DNA of 64,000 bases from Cladorhizidae sp. MBARI D1340-BT2 (GCA_028752905.1 JAQNBH010000010.1:17835922-17899921); one strand, 5' to 3'; positions 25,723 through 37,462 are shown, counted from the stretch's first letter. The notes: generated by a model from the letters alone, not told the origin. Numbers and translations are program-made.

Positions 25723-25841
25723 GCCTACGACCATACCACGTTGAGAACACCGGTTCTCGTCCGATCACCAAAGTTAAGCAGCGTTGGGCCTGCCCAGTAC
25801 TTGGATGGGTGACCGCCTGGGAACAGCAGGTGTTGTAGGCT
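25723..25841 (+). rRNA. 5S ribosomal RNA, unit 19
   Basis: Single private change G48A just before box A; otherwise consensus. Confidence 0.97.
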
Positions 25842-27089
25842 TTTTGCTGGCCTCTCTCTTTTTTTTCTTCTTTTTTTCACCTCTTACTTTGTGCAATAGT
25901 AATTCTACTCGGCAAGCGTAGAACCATGAATTCAGTCAGACATTTGGCATTTGCACTTGGCTGAACAGTTTGATCAGGGAAAAACAACAGCATGTGCCAA
26001 GATTTTGTTTGCCATTGAACTTGGAGGGAAAAATTGGATATATCGTATTTAAAAAATCGACCCATGCTGCTTCGACTACCTTCTGCCACCACTTGGTGAT
26101 AATATATAGAACTTGGAGGAAAACATGAAGGGAAAAATGAGCACCACTGTGGATTGGAACAAGCCTATCGATGTTTAGTTCTTTTACGCGTGGAGGGAAT
26201 AAAGTTGGGCCGAAATGAAATAGTGCAGCTTGTACTTTCGAACATGCCTTCTCTTGTGTGTTCTTAATTGAACGAGTTTTTATTCGTGGTAAAAGATTGG
26301 TTAACAAATGCCTCCACTGGAGTTGATTTCAGCCTTGTGTCATACTCCACTTCTAGTCCACTTTGAAGGACAGGATATCTGAAAGTGAGGTCAGCTTTGA
26401 TAGCTATAAAAAAAAAATGATTTAAAATTGTTAGAAATGGAAAAGAAAAAGGAAGAGTTGGAGCTTCACAGAGTCTTTTAAGATCTGTGACAAAGCCAAA
26501 CTTATGATGTTATGTATATCACAAGTTCAAGTATTGAATGTACTCTCTGCTTCGACTAATACCAAGCTGATGTGTCATCTGATGGAGTTCTATATAGTGA
26601 AAATTGGGTACAGCATCATCATGTTTGCAGGGGATGCCTGAAGATTGTGTCTCTAAAAACAACGAGGGCTGGTTTTGATCAGTGATAGTATCCTTAGTGT
26701 GAATGGTTACTATAGGGTTGATATTTCGTGGACTTTTTGCTCATTTTTGTTTCCAATGCAAATTCTGGTCTAGAAGGGGTAAGGATCGTCACGTTTTGAC
26801 CGTCACTGCGAAGTGAACTTCCAGGTACAAGTTAGTAGTCCTAACGAAAGCTGATCTACGGTCCAGGAGAAATTGGCTGACTCTCAATTGATACTAGGAC
26901 CTTGCGAATGATATAAGAACTTGGGGAAAAGAAGATGAAAAAAATAGAGTGCACAAAACATTAGTAACCGCTGTTGAATTGGAACAAGCCGGAAATCTGT
27001 CTCTTCTAGAAGAGTTTTAACGCAGCGGTAAGAAAACATAGCTTGAAGAGAAAATGCATTTTATAAGTGATGAAATGTGGTGTCTGGAT

Positions 27090-27208
27090 GCCTACGACCA
27101 TACCATGTTGAGAACACCGGTTCTCGTCCGATCACCGAAGTTAAGCAGCGTTGGGCCTGCCCAGTACTTGGATGGGTGACCGCCTGGGAACAGCAGGTGT
27201 TGTAGGCT
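27090..27208 (+). rRNA. 5S ribosomal RNA, unit 20
   Basis: C17T in helix II, a change also seen in unit 36; otherwise consensus. Confidence 0.97.
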
Positions 27209-28457
27209 TTTTGCTGGCCTCTCTCTTTTTTTTCTTCTTCTTTTTCACCTCTTACTTTGTGCAATAGTAATTCTACTCGGCAAGCGTAGAACCATGAATT
27301 CAGTCAGACATTTGGCATTTGCACTTGGCTGAACAGTTTGATCAGGGAAAAACAACAGCATGTGCCAAGATTTTGTTTGCCATTGAACTTGGAGGGAAAA
27401 ATTGGATATATCGTATTTAAAAAATCGACCCATGCTGCTTCGACTACCTTCTGCCACCACTTGGTGATAATATATAGAACTTGGAGGAAAACATGAAGGG
27501 AAAAATGAGCACCACTGTGGATTGGAACAAGCCTATCGATGTTTAGTTCTTTTACGCGTGGAGGGAATAAAGTTGGGCCGAAATGAAATAGTGCAGCTTG
27601 TACTTTCGAACATGCCTTCTCTTGTGTATTCTTAATTGAACGAGTTTTTATTCGTGGTAAAAGATTGGTTAACAAATGCCTCCACTGGAGTTGATTTCAG
27701 CCTTGTGTCATACTCCACTTCTAGTCCACTTTGAAGGACAGGATATCTGAAAGTGAGGTCAGCTTTGATAGCTATAAAAAAAAAATGATTTAAAATTGTT
27801 AGAAATGGAAAAGAAAAAGGAAGAGTTGGAGCTTCACAGAGTCTTTTAAGATCTGTGACAAAGCCAAACTTATGATGTTATGTATATCACAAGTTCAAGT
27901 ATTGAATGTACTCTCTGCTTCGACTAATACCAAGCTGATGTGTCATCTGATGGAGTTCTATATAGTGAAAATTGGGTACAGCATCATCATGTTTGCAGGG
28001 GATGCCTGAAGATTGTGTCTCTAAAAACAACGAGGGCTGGTTTTGATCAGTGATAGTATCCTTAGTGTGAATGGTTACTATAGGGTTGATATTTCGTGGA
28101 CTTTTTGCTCATTTTTGTTTCCAATGCAAATTCTGGTCTAGAAGGGGTAAGGATCGTCACGTTTTGACCGTCACTGCGAAGTGAACTTCCAGGTACAAGT
28201 TAGTAGTCCTAACGAAAGCTGATCTACGGTCCAGGAGAAATTGGCTGACTCTCAATTGATACTAGGACCTTGCGAATGATATAAGAACTTGGGGAAAAGA
28301 AGATGAAAAAAATAGAGTGCACAAAACATTAGTAACCGCTGTTGAATTGGAACAAGCCGGAAATCTGTCTCTTCTAGAAGAGTTTTAACGCAGCGGTGAG
28401 AAAACATAGCTTGAAGAGAAAATGCATTTTATAAGTGATGAAATGTGGTGTCTGGAT

Positions 28458-28576
28458 GCCTACGACCATACCACGTTGAGAACACCGGTTCTCGTCCGAT
28501 CACCGAAGTTAAGCAGCGTTGGGCCTGCCCAGTACTTGGATGGGTGACCGCCTGGGAACAGCAGGTGTTGTAGGCT
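28458..28576 (+). rRNA. 5S ribosomal RNA, unit 21
   Basis: Consensus gene. Its spacer loses CT in GGCTGACTCAATTG (near 29612), exactly as unit 17's spacer does near 24081. Confidence 0.98.
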
Positions 28577-29822
28577 TTTTGCTGGCCTCTCTCTTTTTTT
28601 TCTTCTTCTTTTTCACCTCTTACTTTGTGCAATAGTAATTCTACTCGGCAGGCGTAGAACCATGAATTCAGTCAGACATTTGGCATTTGCACTTGGCTGA
28701 ACAGTTTGATCAGGGAAAAACAACAGCATGTGCCAAGATTTTGTTTGCCATTGAACTTGGAGGGAAAAATTGGATATATCGTATTTAAAAAATCGACCCA
28801 TGCTGCTTCGACTACCTTCTGCCACCACTTGGTGATAATATATAGAACTTGGAGGAAAACATGAAGGGAAAAATGAGCACCACTGTGGATTGGAACAAGC
28901 CTATCGATGTTTAGTTCTTTTACGCGTGGAGGGAATAAAGTTGGGCCGAAATGAAATAGTGCAGCTTGTACTTTCGAACATGCCTTCTCTTGTGTGTTCT
29001 TAATTGAACGAGTTTTTATTCGTGGTAAAAGATTGGTTAACAAATGCCTCCACTGGAGTTGATTTCAGCCTTGTGTCATACTCCACTTCTAGTCCACTTT
29101 GAAGGACAGGATATCTGAAAGTGAGTCAGCTTTGATAGCTATAAAAAAAAAATGATTTAAAATTGTTAGAAATGGAAAAGAAAAAGGAAGAGTTGGAGCT
29201 TCACAGAGTCTTTTAAGATCTGTGACAAAGCCAAACTTATGATGTTATGTATATCACAAGTTCAAGTATTGAATGTACTCTCTGCTTCGACTAATACCAA
29301 GCTGATGTGTCATCTGATGGAGTTCTATATAGTAAAAATTGGGTACAGCATCATCATGTTTGCAGGGGATGCCTGAAGATTGTGTCTCTAAAAACAACGA
29401 GGGCTGGTTTTGATCAGTGATAGTATCCTTAGTGTGAATGGTTACTATAGGGTTGATATTTCGTGGACTTTTTGCTCATTTTTGTTTCCAATGCAAATTC
29501 TGGTCTAGAAGGGGTAAGGATCGTCACGTTTTGACCATCACTGCGAAGTGAACTTCCAGGTACAAGTTAGTAGTCCTAACGAAAGCTGATCTACGGTCCA
29601 GGAGAAATTGGCTGACTCAATTGATACTAGGACCTTGCGAATGATATAAGAACTTGGGGAAAAGAAGATGGAAAAAATAGAGTGCACAAAACATTAGTAA
29701 CCGCTGTTGAATTGGAACAAGCCGGAAATCTGTCTCTTCTAGAAGAGTTTTAACGCAGCGGTGAGAAAACATAGCTTGAAGAGAAAATGCATTTTATAAG
29801 TGATGAAATGTGGTGTCTGGAT

Positions 29823-30005
29823 GCCTACGACCATACCACGTTGAGAACACCGGTTCTCGTCCGATCACCGAAGTTAAGCAGCGTTGGGCCTGCCCAGTAT
29901 ACTTGGATGGGTACCGGTTCTCGTCCGATCACCGAAGTTAAGCAGCGTTGGGCCTGCCCGGTACTTGGATGGGTGACCGCCTGGGAACAGCAGGTGTTGT
30001 AGGCT
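29823..30005 (+). rRNA. 5S rRNA variant with 64-bp internal duplication, unit 22
   Basis: Same 64-bp duplication and marker bases (GTATAC in the first copy, CCCGG in the second) as unit 18, without that unit's private G-to-A changes. It is the cleanest early copy of the variant. Identical breakpoints show one origin followed by spread with the higher-order block. Confidence 0.92.
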
Positions 30006-31253
30006 TTTTGCTGGCCTCTCTCTTTTTTTCCTTCTTCTTTTTCACCTCTTACTTTGTGCAATAGTAATTCTACTTGGCAAGCGTAGAACCATGAATTCAG
30101 TCAGACATTTGGCATTTGCCCTTGGCTGAACAGTTTGATCAGGGAAAAACAACAGCATGTGCCAAGATTTTGTTTGCCATTGAACTTGGAGGGAAAAATT
30201 GGATAGATCGTATTTTAAAAATCGACCCATGCTGCTTCGACTACCTTCTGCCACCACTTGGTGATATATAGAACTTGGAGGAAAACATGAAGGGAAAAAT
30301 GAGCACCACTGTGGATTGGAACAAGCCTATCGATGTTTAGTTCTTTTATGCGTGGAGGGAATAAAGTTGGGCTGAAATGAAATAGTGCAGCTTGTACTTT
30401 CGAAAATGCCTTCTCTTGTGTGTTCTTAATTGAACGAGTTTTTATTCGGGGTAAAAGATTGGTTAACAAATGCCTCCACTGGAGTTGATTTCAGCCTTGT
30501 GTCATACTCCACTTCTAGTCCACTTTGAAGGACAGGATATCTGAAAGTGAGGTCAGCTTTGATAGCTATTAAAAAAAAAAATGATTTAAAATTGTTAGAA
30601 ATGGAAAAGAAAAAGGAAGATTTGGAGCTTCACCGAGTCTTTTAAGATCTATGACAAAGCCAAACTTATGATGTTATGTATATCACAAGTTCAAGTATTG
30701 AATGTACTCTCTGCTTCGACTAATACCAAGCTGATGTGTCATCTGATGGAGTTCTATATAGTGAAAATTGGGTACAGCATCATCATGTTTGCAGGGGATG
30801 CCTGAAGATTGTGTCTCTAATAACAACGAGGGCTGGTTTTGATCAGTGATAGTATCCTTAGTGTGAATGGTTACTATAGGGTTGATATTTCGTGGACTTT
30901 TTGCTCATTTTTGTTTCCAATGCAAATTCTGGTCTAGAAGGGGTAAGGATCGTCACGTTTTGACCGTCACTGCGAAGTGAACTTCCAGGTACAAGTTAGT
31001 AGTCCTAACGAAAGCTGATCTACGGTCCAGGAGAAATTGGCTGACTCTCAATTGATACTAGGACCTTGCGAATGATATAAGAACTTGGGGAAAAGAAGAT
31101 GAAAAAAATAGAGTGCACAAAACATTAGTAACCGCTGTTGAATTGGAACAAGCCGGAAATCTGTCTCTTCTAGAAGAGTTTTAACTCAGCGGTGAGAAAA
31201 CATAGCTTGAAGAGAAAATGCATTTTATAAGTGATGAAATGTGGTGTCTGGAT

Positions 31254-31372
31254 GCCTACGACCATACCACGTTGAGAACACCGGTTCTCGTCCGATCACC
31301 GAAGTTAAGCAGCGTTGGGCCTGCCCAGTACTTGGATGGGTGACCGCCTGGGAACAGCAGGTGTTGTAGGCT
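31254..31372 (+). rRNA. 5S ribosomal RNA, unit 23
   Basis: Consensus gene. The flank has TTTTAACTCAGCGG (C-free variant of AACGCAG) about 70 bp upstream. Confidence 0.98.
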
Positions 31373-32621
31373 TTTTGCTGGCCTCTCTCTTTTTTTTCTT
31401 CTTCTTTTTCACCTCTTACTTTGTGCAATAGTAATTCTACTCGGCAAGCGTAGAACCATGAATTCAGTCAGACATTTGGCATTTGCACTTGGCTGAACAG
31501 TTTGATCAGGGAAAAACAACAGCATGTGCCAAGATTTTGTTTGCCATTGAACTTGGAGGGAAAAATTGGATATATCGTATTTAAAAAATCGACCCATGCT
31601 GCTTCGACTACCTTCTGCCACCACTTGGTGATAATATATAGAACTTGGAGGAAAACATGAAGGGAAAAATGAGCACCACTGTGGATTGGAACAAGCCTAT
31701 CGATGTTTAGTTCTTTTATGCGTGGAGGGAATAAAGTTGGGCCGAAATGAAATAGTGCAGCTTGTACTTTCGAACATGCCTTCTCTTGTGTGTTCTTAAT
31801 TGAACGAGTTTTTATTCGTGGTAAAAGATTGGTTAACAAATGCCTCCACTGGAGTTGATTTCAGCCTTGTGTCATACTCCACTTCTAGTCCACTTTGAAG
31901 GACAGGATATCTGAAAGTGAGGTCAGCTTTGATAGCTATAAAAAAAAAATGATTTAAAATTGTTAGAAATGGAAAAGAAAAAGGAAGAGTTGGAGCTTCA
32001 CAGAGTCTTTTAAGATCTGTGACAAAGCCAAACTTATGATGTTATGTATATCACAAGTTCAAGTATTGAATGTACTCTCTGCTTCGACTAATACCAAGCT
32101 GATGTGTCATCTGATGGAGTTCTATATAGTGAAAATTGGGTACAGCATCATCATGTTTGCAGGGGATGCCTGAAGATTGTGTCTCTAAAAACAACGAGGG
32201 CTGGTTTTGATCAGTGATAGTATCCTTAGTGTGAATGGTTACTATAGGGTTGATATTTCGTGGACTTTTTGCTCATTTTTGTTTCCAATGCAAATTCTGG
32301 TCTAGAAGGGGTAAGGATCGTCACGTTTTGACCGTCACTGCGAAGTGAACTTCCAGGTACAAGTTAGTAGTCCTAACGAAAGCTGATCTACGGTCCAGGA
32401 GAAATTGGCTGACTCTCAATTGATACTAGGACCTTGCGAATGATATAAGAACTTGGGGAAAAGAAGATGAAAAAAATAGAGTGCACAAAACATTAGTAAC
32501 CGCTGTTGAATTGGAACAAGCCGGAAATCTGTCTCTTCTAGAAGAGTTTTAACGCAGCGGTGAGAAAACATAGCTTGAAGAGAAAATGCATTTTATAAGT
32601 GATGAAATGTGGTGTCTGGAT

Positions 32622-32740
32622 GCCTACGACCATACCACGTTGAGAACACCGGTTCTCGTCCGATCACCGAAGTTAAGCAGCGTTGGGCCTGCCCAGTACT
32701 TGGATGGGTGACCGCCTGGGAACAGCAGGTGTTGTAGGCT
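32622..32740 (+). rRNA. 5S ribosomal RNA, unit 24
   Basis: Consensus gene. Confidence 0.98.
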
Positions 32741-33989
32741 TTTTGCTGGCCTCTCTCTTTTTTTTCTTCTTCTTTTTCACCTCTTACTTTGTGCAATAGT
32801 AATTCTACTCGGCAAGCGTAGAACCATGAATTCAGTCAGACATTTGGCATTTGCACTTGGCTGAACAGTTTGATCAGGGAAAAACAACAGCATGTGCCAA
32901 GATTTTGTTTGCCATTGAACTTGGAGGGAAAAATTGGATATATCGTATTTAAAAAATCGACCCATGCTGCTTCGACTACCTTCTGCCACCACTTGGTGAT
33001 AATATATAGAACTTGGAGGAAAACATGAAGGGAAAAATGAGCACCACTGTGGATTGGAACAAGCCTATCGATGTTTAGTTCTTTTACGCGTGGAGGGAAT
33101 AAAGTTGGGCCGAAATGAAATAGTGCAGCTTGTACTTTCGAACATGCCTTCTCTTGTGTGTTCTTAATTGAACGAGTTTTTATTCGTGGTAAAAGATTGG
33201 TTAACAAATGCCTCCACTGGAGTTGATTTCAGCCTTGTGTCATACTCCACTTCTAGTCCACTTTGAAGGACAGGATATCTGAAAGTGAGGTCAGCTTTGA
33301 TAGCTATAAAAAAAAAATGATTTAAAATTGTTAGAAATGGAAAAGAAAAAGGAAGAGTTGGAGCTTCACAGAGTCTTTTAAGATCTGTGACAAAGCCAAA
33401 CTTATGATGTTATGTATATCACAAGTTCAAGTATTGAATGTACTCTCTGCTTCGACTAATACCAAGCTGATGTGTCATCTGATGGAGTTCTATATAGTGA
33501 AAATTGGGTACAGCATCATCATGTTTGCAGGGGATGCCTGAAGATTGTGTCTCTAAAAACAACGAGGGCTGGTTTTGATCAGTGATAGTATCCTTAGTGT
33601 GAATGGTTACTATAGGGTTGATATTTCGTGGACTTTTTGCTCATTTTTGTTTCCAATGCAAATTCTGGTCTAGAAGGGGTAAGGATCGTCACGTTTTGAC
33701 CGTCACTGCGAAGTGAACTTCCAGGTACAAGTTAGTAGTCCTAACGAAAGCTGATCTACGGTCCAGGAGAAATTGGCTGACTCTCAATTGATACTAGGAC
33801 CTTGCGAATGATATAAGAACTTGGGGAAAAGAAGATGAAAAAAATAGAGTGCACAAAACATTAGTAACCGCTGTTGAATTGGAACAAGCCGGAAATCTGT
33901 CTCTTCTAGAAGAGTTTTAACGCAGCGGTGAGAAAACATAGCTTGAAGAGAAAATGCATTTTATAAGTGATGAAATGTGGTGTCTGGAT

Positions 33990-34108
33990 GCCTACGACCA
34001 TACCACGTTGAGAACACCGGTTCTCGTCCGATCACCGAAGTTAAGCAGCGTTGGGCCTGCCCAGTACTTGGATGGGTGACCGCCTGGGAACAGCAGGTGT
34101 TGTAGGCT
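33990..34108 (+). rRNA. 5S ribosomal RNA, unit 25
   Basis: Consensus gene. Its spacer carries the markers of units 17 and 21 except that the CT of GGCTGACTCTC is retained. Confidence 0.98.
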
Positions 34109-35355
34109 TTTTGCTGGCCTCTCTCTTTTTTTCTTCTTCTTTTTCACCTCTTACTTTGTGCAATAGTAATTCTACTCGGCAGGCGTAGAACCATGAATTC
34201 AGTCAGACATTTGGCATTTGCACTTGGCTGAACAGTTTGATCAGGGAAAAACAACAGCATGTGCCAAGATTTTGTTTGCCATTGAACTTGGAGGGAAAAA
34301 TTGGATATATCGTATTTAAAAAATCGACCCATGCTGCTTCGACTACCTTCTGCCACCACTTGGTGATAATATATAGAACTTGGAGGAAAACATGAAGGGA
34401 AAAATGAGCACCACTGTGGATTGGAACAAGCCTATCGATGTTTAGTTCTTTTACGCGTGGAGGGAATAAAGTTGGGCCGAAATGAAATAGTGCAGCTTGT
34501 ACTTTCGAACATGCCTTCTCTTGTGTGTTCTTAATTGAACGAGTTTTTATTCGTGGTAAAAGATTGGTTAACAAATGCCTCAACTGGAGTTGATTTCAGC
34601 CTTGTGTCATACTCCACTTCTAGTCCACTTTGAAGGACAGGATATCTGAAAGTGAGTCAGCTTTGATAGCTATAAAAAAAAAATGATTTAAAATTGTTAG
34701 AAATGGAAAAGAAAAAGGAAGAGTTGGAGCTTCACAGAGTCTTTTAAGATCTGTGACAAAGCCAAACTTATGATGTTATGTATATCACAAGTTCAAGTAT
34801 TGAATGTACTCTCTGCTTCGACTAATACCAAGCTGATGTGTCATCTGATGGAGTTCTATATAGTGAAAATTGGGTACAGCATCATCATGTTTGCAGGGGA
34901 TGCCTGAAGATTGTGTCTCTAAAAACAACGAGGGCTGGTTTTGATCAGTGATAGTATCCTTAGTGTGAATGGTTACTATAGGGTTGATATTTCGTGGACT
35001 TTTTGCTCATTTTTGTTTCCAATGCAAATTCTGGTCTAGAAGGGGTAAGGATCGTCACGTTTTGACCATCACTGCGAAGTGAACTTCCAGGTACAAGTTA
35101 GTAGTCCTAACGAAAGCTGATCTACGGTCCAGGAGAAATTGGCTGACTCTCAATTGATACTAGGACCTTGCGAATGATATAAGAACTTGGGGAAAAGAAG
35201 ATGGAAAAAATAGAGTGCACAAAACATTAGTAACCGCTGTTGAATTGGAACAAGCCGGAAATCTGTCTCTTCTAGAAGAGTTTTAACGCAGCGGTGAGAA
35301 AACATAGCTTGAAGAGAAAATGCATTTTATAAGTGATGAAATGTGGTGTCTGGAT

Positions 35356-35542
35356 GCCTACGACCATACCACGTTGAGAACACCGGTTCTCGTCCGATCA
35401 CCGAAGTTAAGCAGCGTTGGGCCTGCCCAGTATACTTGGATGGGTACCGGTTCTCGTCCGATCACCGAAGTTAAGCAGCGTTGGGCCTGCCCGGTACTTG
35501 GATGGGTGACCGCCTGGGAACAGCAGGTGTTGTATATAGGCT
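35356..35542 (+). rRNA. 5S rRNA variant, 64-bp duplication plus TATA insertion, unit 26
   Basis: 187 nt: the 64-bp duplication plus four extra bases that turn TTGTAGGC into TTGTATATAGGC (35533-35538) in the 3' strand of helix I. The insertion breaks continuous pairing with the 5' strand of this gene. Probably a non-functional copy. Its spacer carries the retrotransposon. Confidence 0.88.
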
Positions 35543-36692
35543 TTTTGCTGGCCTCTCTCTTTTTTTCCTTCTTCTTTTTCACCTCTTACTTTGTGCAATA
35601 GTAATTCTACTCGGCAAGCGTAGAACCATGAATTCAGTCAGACATTTGGCATTTGCACTTGGCTGAACAGTTTGATCAGGGAAAAACAACAGCATGTGCC
35701 AAGATTTTGTTTGCCATTGAACTTGGAGGGAAAAATTGGATAGATCGTATTTTAAAAATCGACCCATGCTGCTTCGACTACCTTCTGCCACCACTTGGTG
35801 ATATATAGAACTTGGAGGAAAACATGAAGGGAAAAATGAGCACCACTGTGGATTGGAACAAGCCTATCGATGTTTAGTTCTTTTATGCGTGGAGGGAATA
35901 AAGTTGGGCTGAAATGAAATAGTGCAGCTTGTACTTTCGAAAATGCCTTCTCTTGTGTGTTCTTAATTGAACGAGTTTTTATTCGGGGTAAAAGATTGGT
36001 TAACAAATGCCTCCACTGGAGTTGATTTCAGCCTTGTGTCATACTCCACTTCTAGTCCACTTTGAAGGACAGGATATCTGAAAGTGAGGTCAGCTTTGAT
36101 AGCTATTAAAAAAAAAATGATTTAAAATTGTTAGAAATGGAAAAGAAAAAGGAAGATTTGGAGCTTCACCGAGTCTTTTAAGATCTATGACAAAGCCAAA
36201 CTTATGATGTTATGTATATCACAAGTTCAAGTATTGAATGTACTCTCTGCTTCGACTAATACCAAGCTGATGTGTCATCTGATGGAGTTCTATATAGTGA
36301 AAATTGGGTACAGCATCATCATGTTTGCAGGGGAAGCCTGAAGATTGTGTCTCTAATAACAACGAGGGCTGGTTTTGATCAGTGATAGTATCCTTAGTGT
36401 GAATGGTTACTATAGGGTTGATATTTCGTGGACTTTTTGCTCATTTTTGTTTCCAATCTGGTCTAGAAGGGGTAAGGATCGTCACGTTTTGACCGTCACT
36501 GCGAAGTGAACTTCCAGGTAGAAGTTGGCAGTCCTAACGAAAGCTGATCTACGGTCCAGGAGAAATTGGCTGACCCTCAATTGATACTAGGACCTTGCGA
36601 ATGACATAAGAACTTGGGGAAAAGAAGATGAAAAAATAGAGTGCACAAAACATTAGTAACCGCTGTTGAATTGGAACAAGCCGGAAATCTGT
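35543..36692 (+). repeat. 5S spacer of unit 26, up to the retrotransposon
   Basis: Gene-free spacer, nearly the same as unit 30's spacer (47023-48173). They share CACCGAGTC, CCAATCTGG (six bases lost), CAGGTAGAAGTTGGCAG and GGCTGACCCTC. It ends at the left copy of the CTCTT target duplication. Confidence 0.9.
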
Positions 36693-36697
36693 CTCTT
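36693..36697. repeat. Target site duplication, left copy
   Basis: CTCTT directly before the 5' LTR, matching CTCTT directly after the 3' LTR. It is the left arm of the CTCTTCTAGAAGAG palindrome. Five base pairs is a usual length for Ty3/gypsy integrase. Confidence 0.95.
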
Positions 36698-36698
36698 T

Positions 36699-36719
36699 GT
36701 CAGGGAAACCTTCCCTGAC
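36699..36719. repeat. Inverted repeat at the LTR edge
   Basis: GTCAGGGAA and TTCCCTGAC, 9-bp perfect arms separated by ACC, starting at the second base of the LTR. The same structure occurs at 41983-42003. It may matter for integrase recognition or simply be a hairpin; no function is shown. Confidence 0.85.
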
Positions 36720-36729
36720 TGTTGACAAA

Positions 36730-36927
36730 GGAACCACCATGAACAAAGGAACCACTATGAACAAAGAAACCACCATGGACAAAGGAACCACCATGAACAA
36801 AGAAACCACCATGGACAAAGAAACCACCATGGACAAAGAAACCACCATGGACAAAGAAACCACCATGGACAAAGAAACCACCATGGACAAAGAAACCACC
36901 ATGGACAAAGAAACCACCAGAGACTGG
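36730..36927 (+). repeat. 18-bp minisatellite in the 5' LTR
   Basis: Eleven tandem 18-bp units of the form GAAACCACCATGGACAAA, with GGA/AAC variants in the early units and a diverged last unit. It lies upstream of the LTR TATA box, so it is in U3 and could act as a promoter-proximal array. The copy at 42014-42211 is in frame with pol. Confidence 0.93.
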
Positions 36928-36945
36928 TGACCTCAAACTGAGTGC

Positions 36946-36952
36946 TATAAAA
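36946..36952 (+). promoter_or_regulatory. Putative LTR TATA box
   Basis: TATAAAA about 20 bp after the minisatellite and about 335 bp before the LTR end, a sensible position for the U3 promoter. The start of R is not identifiable by eye. Confidence 0.55.
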
Positions 36953-37289
36953 GAACATTGTAATTTAATTAAAGGGAGAGAAAAACACTAAGAGAAACTG
37001 GAACTGAACTTGTGTAAGGAGGGATAGACTGTAAAGCTAGGCTTGTATGGTTATCTCTGTGTAATCTCTGTGTATGATTGCTGATTGAGTATATCACTTA
37101 TCTTATTAATATATATACCATTCTATTAATAAGAGGGATACAGCGACTACTGGAGTTGGCTGATTTCGGGTTGGATCGAGGATCACTAGTGAGGAGAGAC
37201 TGGTGACAAGGATCTAGCCGTCGTATAAAATAGTGTCTCATGCCAATTAGTTAAAGGTTCTAATTGGATGAGAACTGATTTTATCACAT

Positions 37290-37307
37290 TGGTGGCAGCG
37301 AGTGGGA
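37290..37307 (+). promoter_or_regulatory. tRNA primer binding site, probably tRNA-Leu
   Basis: TGGTGGCAGCGAGTGGGA begins two bases after the 5' LTR. The first 11 bases (TGGTGGCAGCG) are complementary to a 3' end CGCTGCCACCA, as in animal tRNA-Leu of the AAG type from memory; the following bases fit less well (one extra A). The position and the TGG start are typical of a minus-strand primer site. Confidence 0.8.
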
Positions 37308-37309
37308 TA

Positions 37310-37462
37310 ATACTTGTTTCATCCTTCGGGAGTGGTGCATATTTCTTTTGCTTATTATTAATACTTGTTTCATCCTTCGGGAGTGGTGCATATTTCTTTT
37401 GCTTATTATTAATACTTGTTTCATCCTTCGGGAGTGGTGCATATTTCTTTTCCTTATAATTG
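37310..37462 (+). repeat. Three 51-bp tandem repeats in the retroelement leader
   Basis: ATACTTGTTTCATCC... repeats with a 51-bp period at 37310, 37361 and 37412; the third copy diverges at its end. The period is a multiple of 3, so all three plus frames stay open and encode short hydrophobic repeats. It lies between the primer site and gag, where packaging signals usually sit. Not in the LTRs. Confidence 0.92.

Larger units (their letters stand above)
24292..29822 (+). repeat. Higher-order repeat, copy 1 (units 18-21)
   Basis: Four-unit block of 5531 bp: one duplicated 5S followed by three normal ones (spacings 1431, 1367, 1368, 1365). Shared with 29823-35355 are CACCGAGTC and ATCTATGAC in the first spacer, GGCAGGCG, GTGAGTCAGC and GACCATCAC. 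The units at 18825-24291 are a related set whose first gene is not duplicated. Confidence 0.85.
29823..35355 (+). repeat. Higher-order repeat, copy 2 (units 22-25)
   Basis: Second four-unit block, 5533 bp, with spacings 1431, 1368, 1368 and 1366. It is nearly the same sequence as 24292-29822. Confidence 0.85.
1..36692 (+). repeat. 5S rDNA tandem array, left part (units 1-26)
   Basis: Head-to-tail array of 26 5S rRNA genes, all on the + strand, with start-to-start spacing mostly 1356-1391 bp, or 1431 bp when the gene carries the 64-bp internal duplication. Each unit is a 119-nt gene plus about 1.25 kb of spacer. The spacer holds T-rich tracts just after the gene, a variable A-run about 0.6 kb downstream, and the conserved TATA-like box before the next gene. 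By eye the spacer contains no other RNA gene or credible protein gene. The array enters the window in mid-spacer, so its left end lies outside. It stops here only because a retrotransposon is inserted. Confidence 0.97.
36698..37288 (+). repeat. 5' LTR
   Basis: 591 bp, TGTCAGGG...TATCACA. It contains a terminal hairpin, an 18-bp minisatellite and a TATA box, in that order, and no difference from the 3' LTR was found on reading. Identical LTRs imply a recent insertion or later homogenisation. Confidence 0.96.

Noticed and set aside
21559..35355. Near-identical blocks as an assembly duplication
   Set aside because: Blocks differ by scattered private changes and small indels (for example G37A in unit 18, the TATA in unit 26), which fits real copies better than a duplicated contig, though long-read support cannot be checked here.
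36730..36927. CRISPR-like short repeats
   Set aside because: The 18-bp units are contiguous with no spacers between them and lie in a eukaryotic LTR.
36700..36936. Minus-strand frames rich in GGFFVH or MVVSLS repeats over the LTR
   Set aside because: Antisense shadows of the 18-bp minisatellite, whose period keeps all six frames open.
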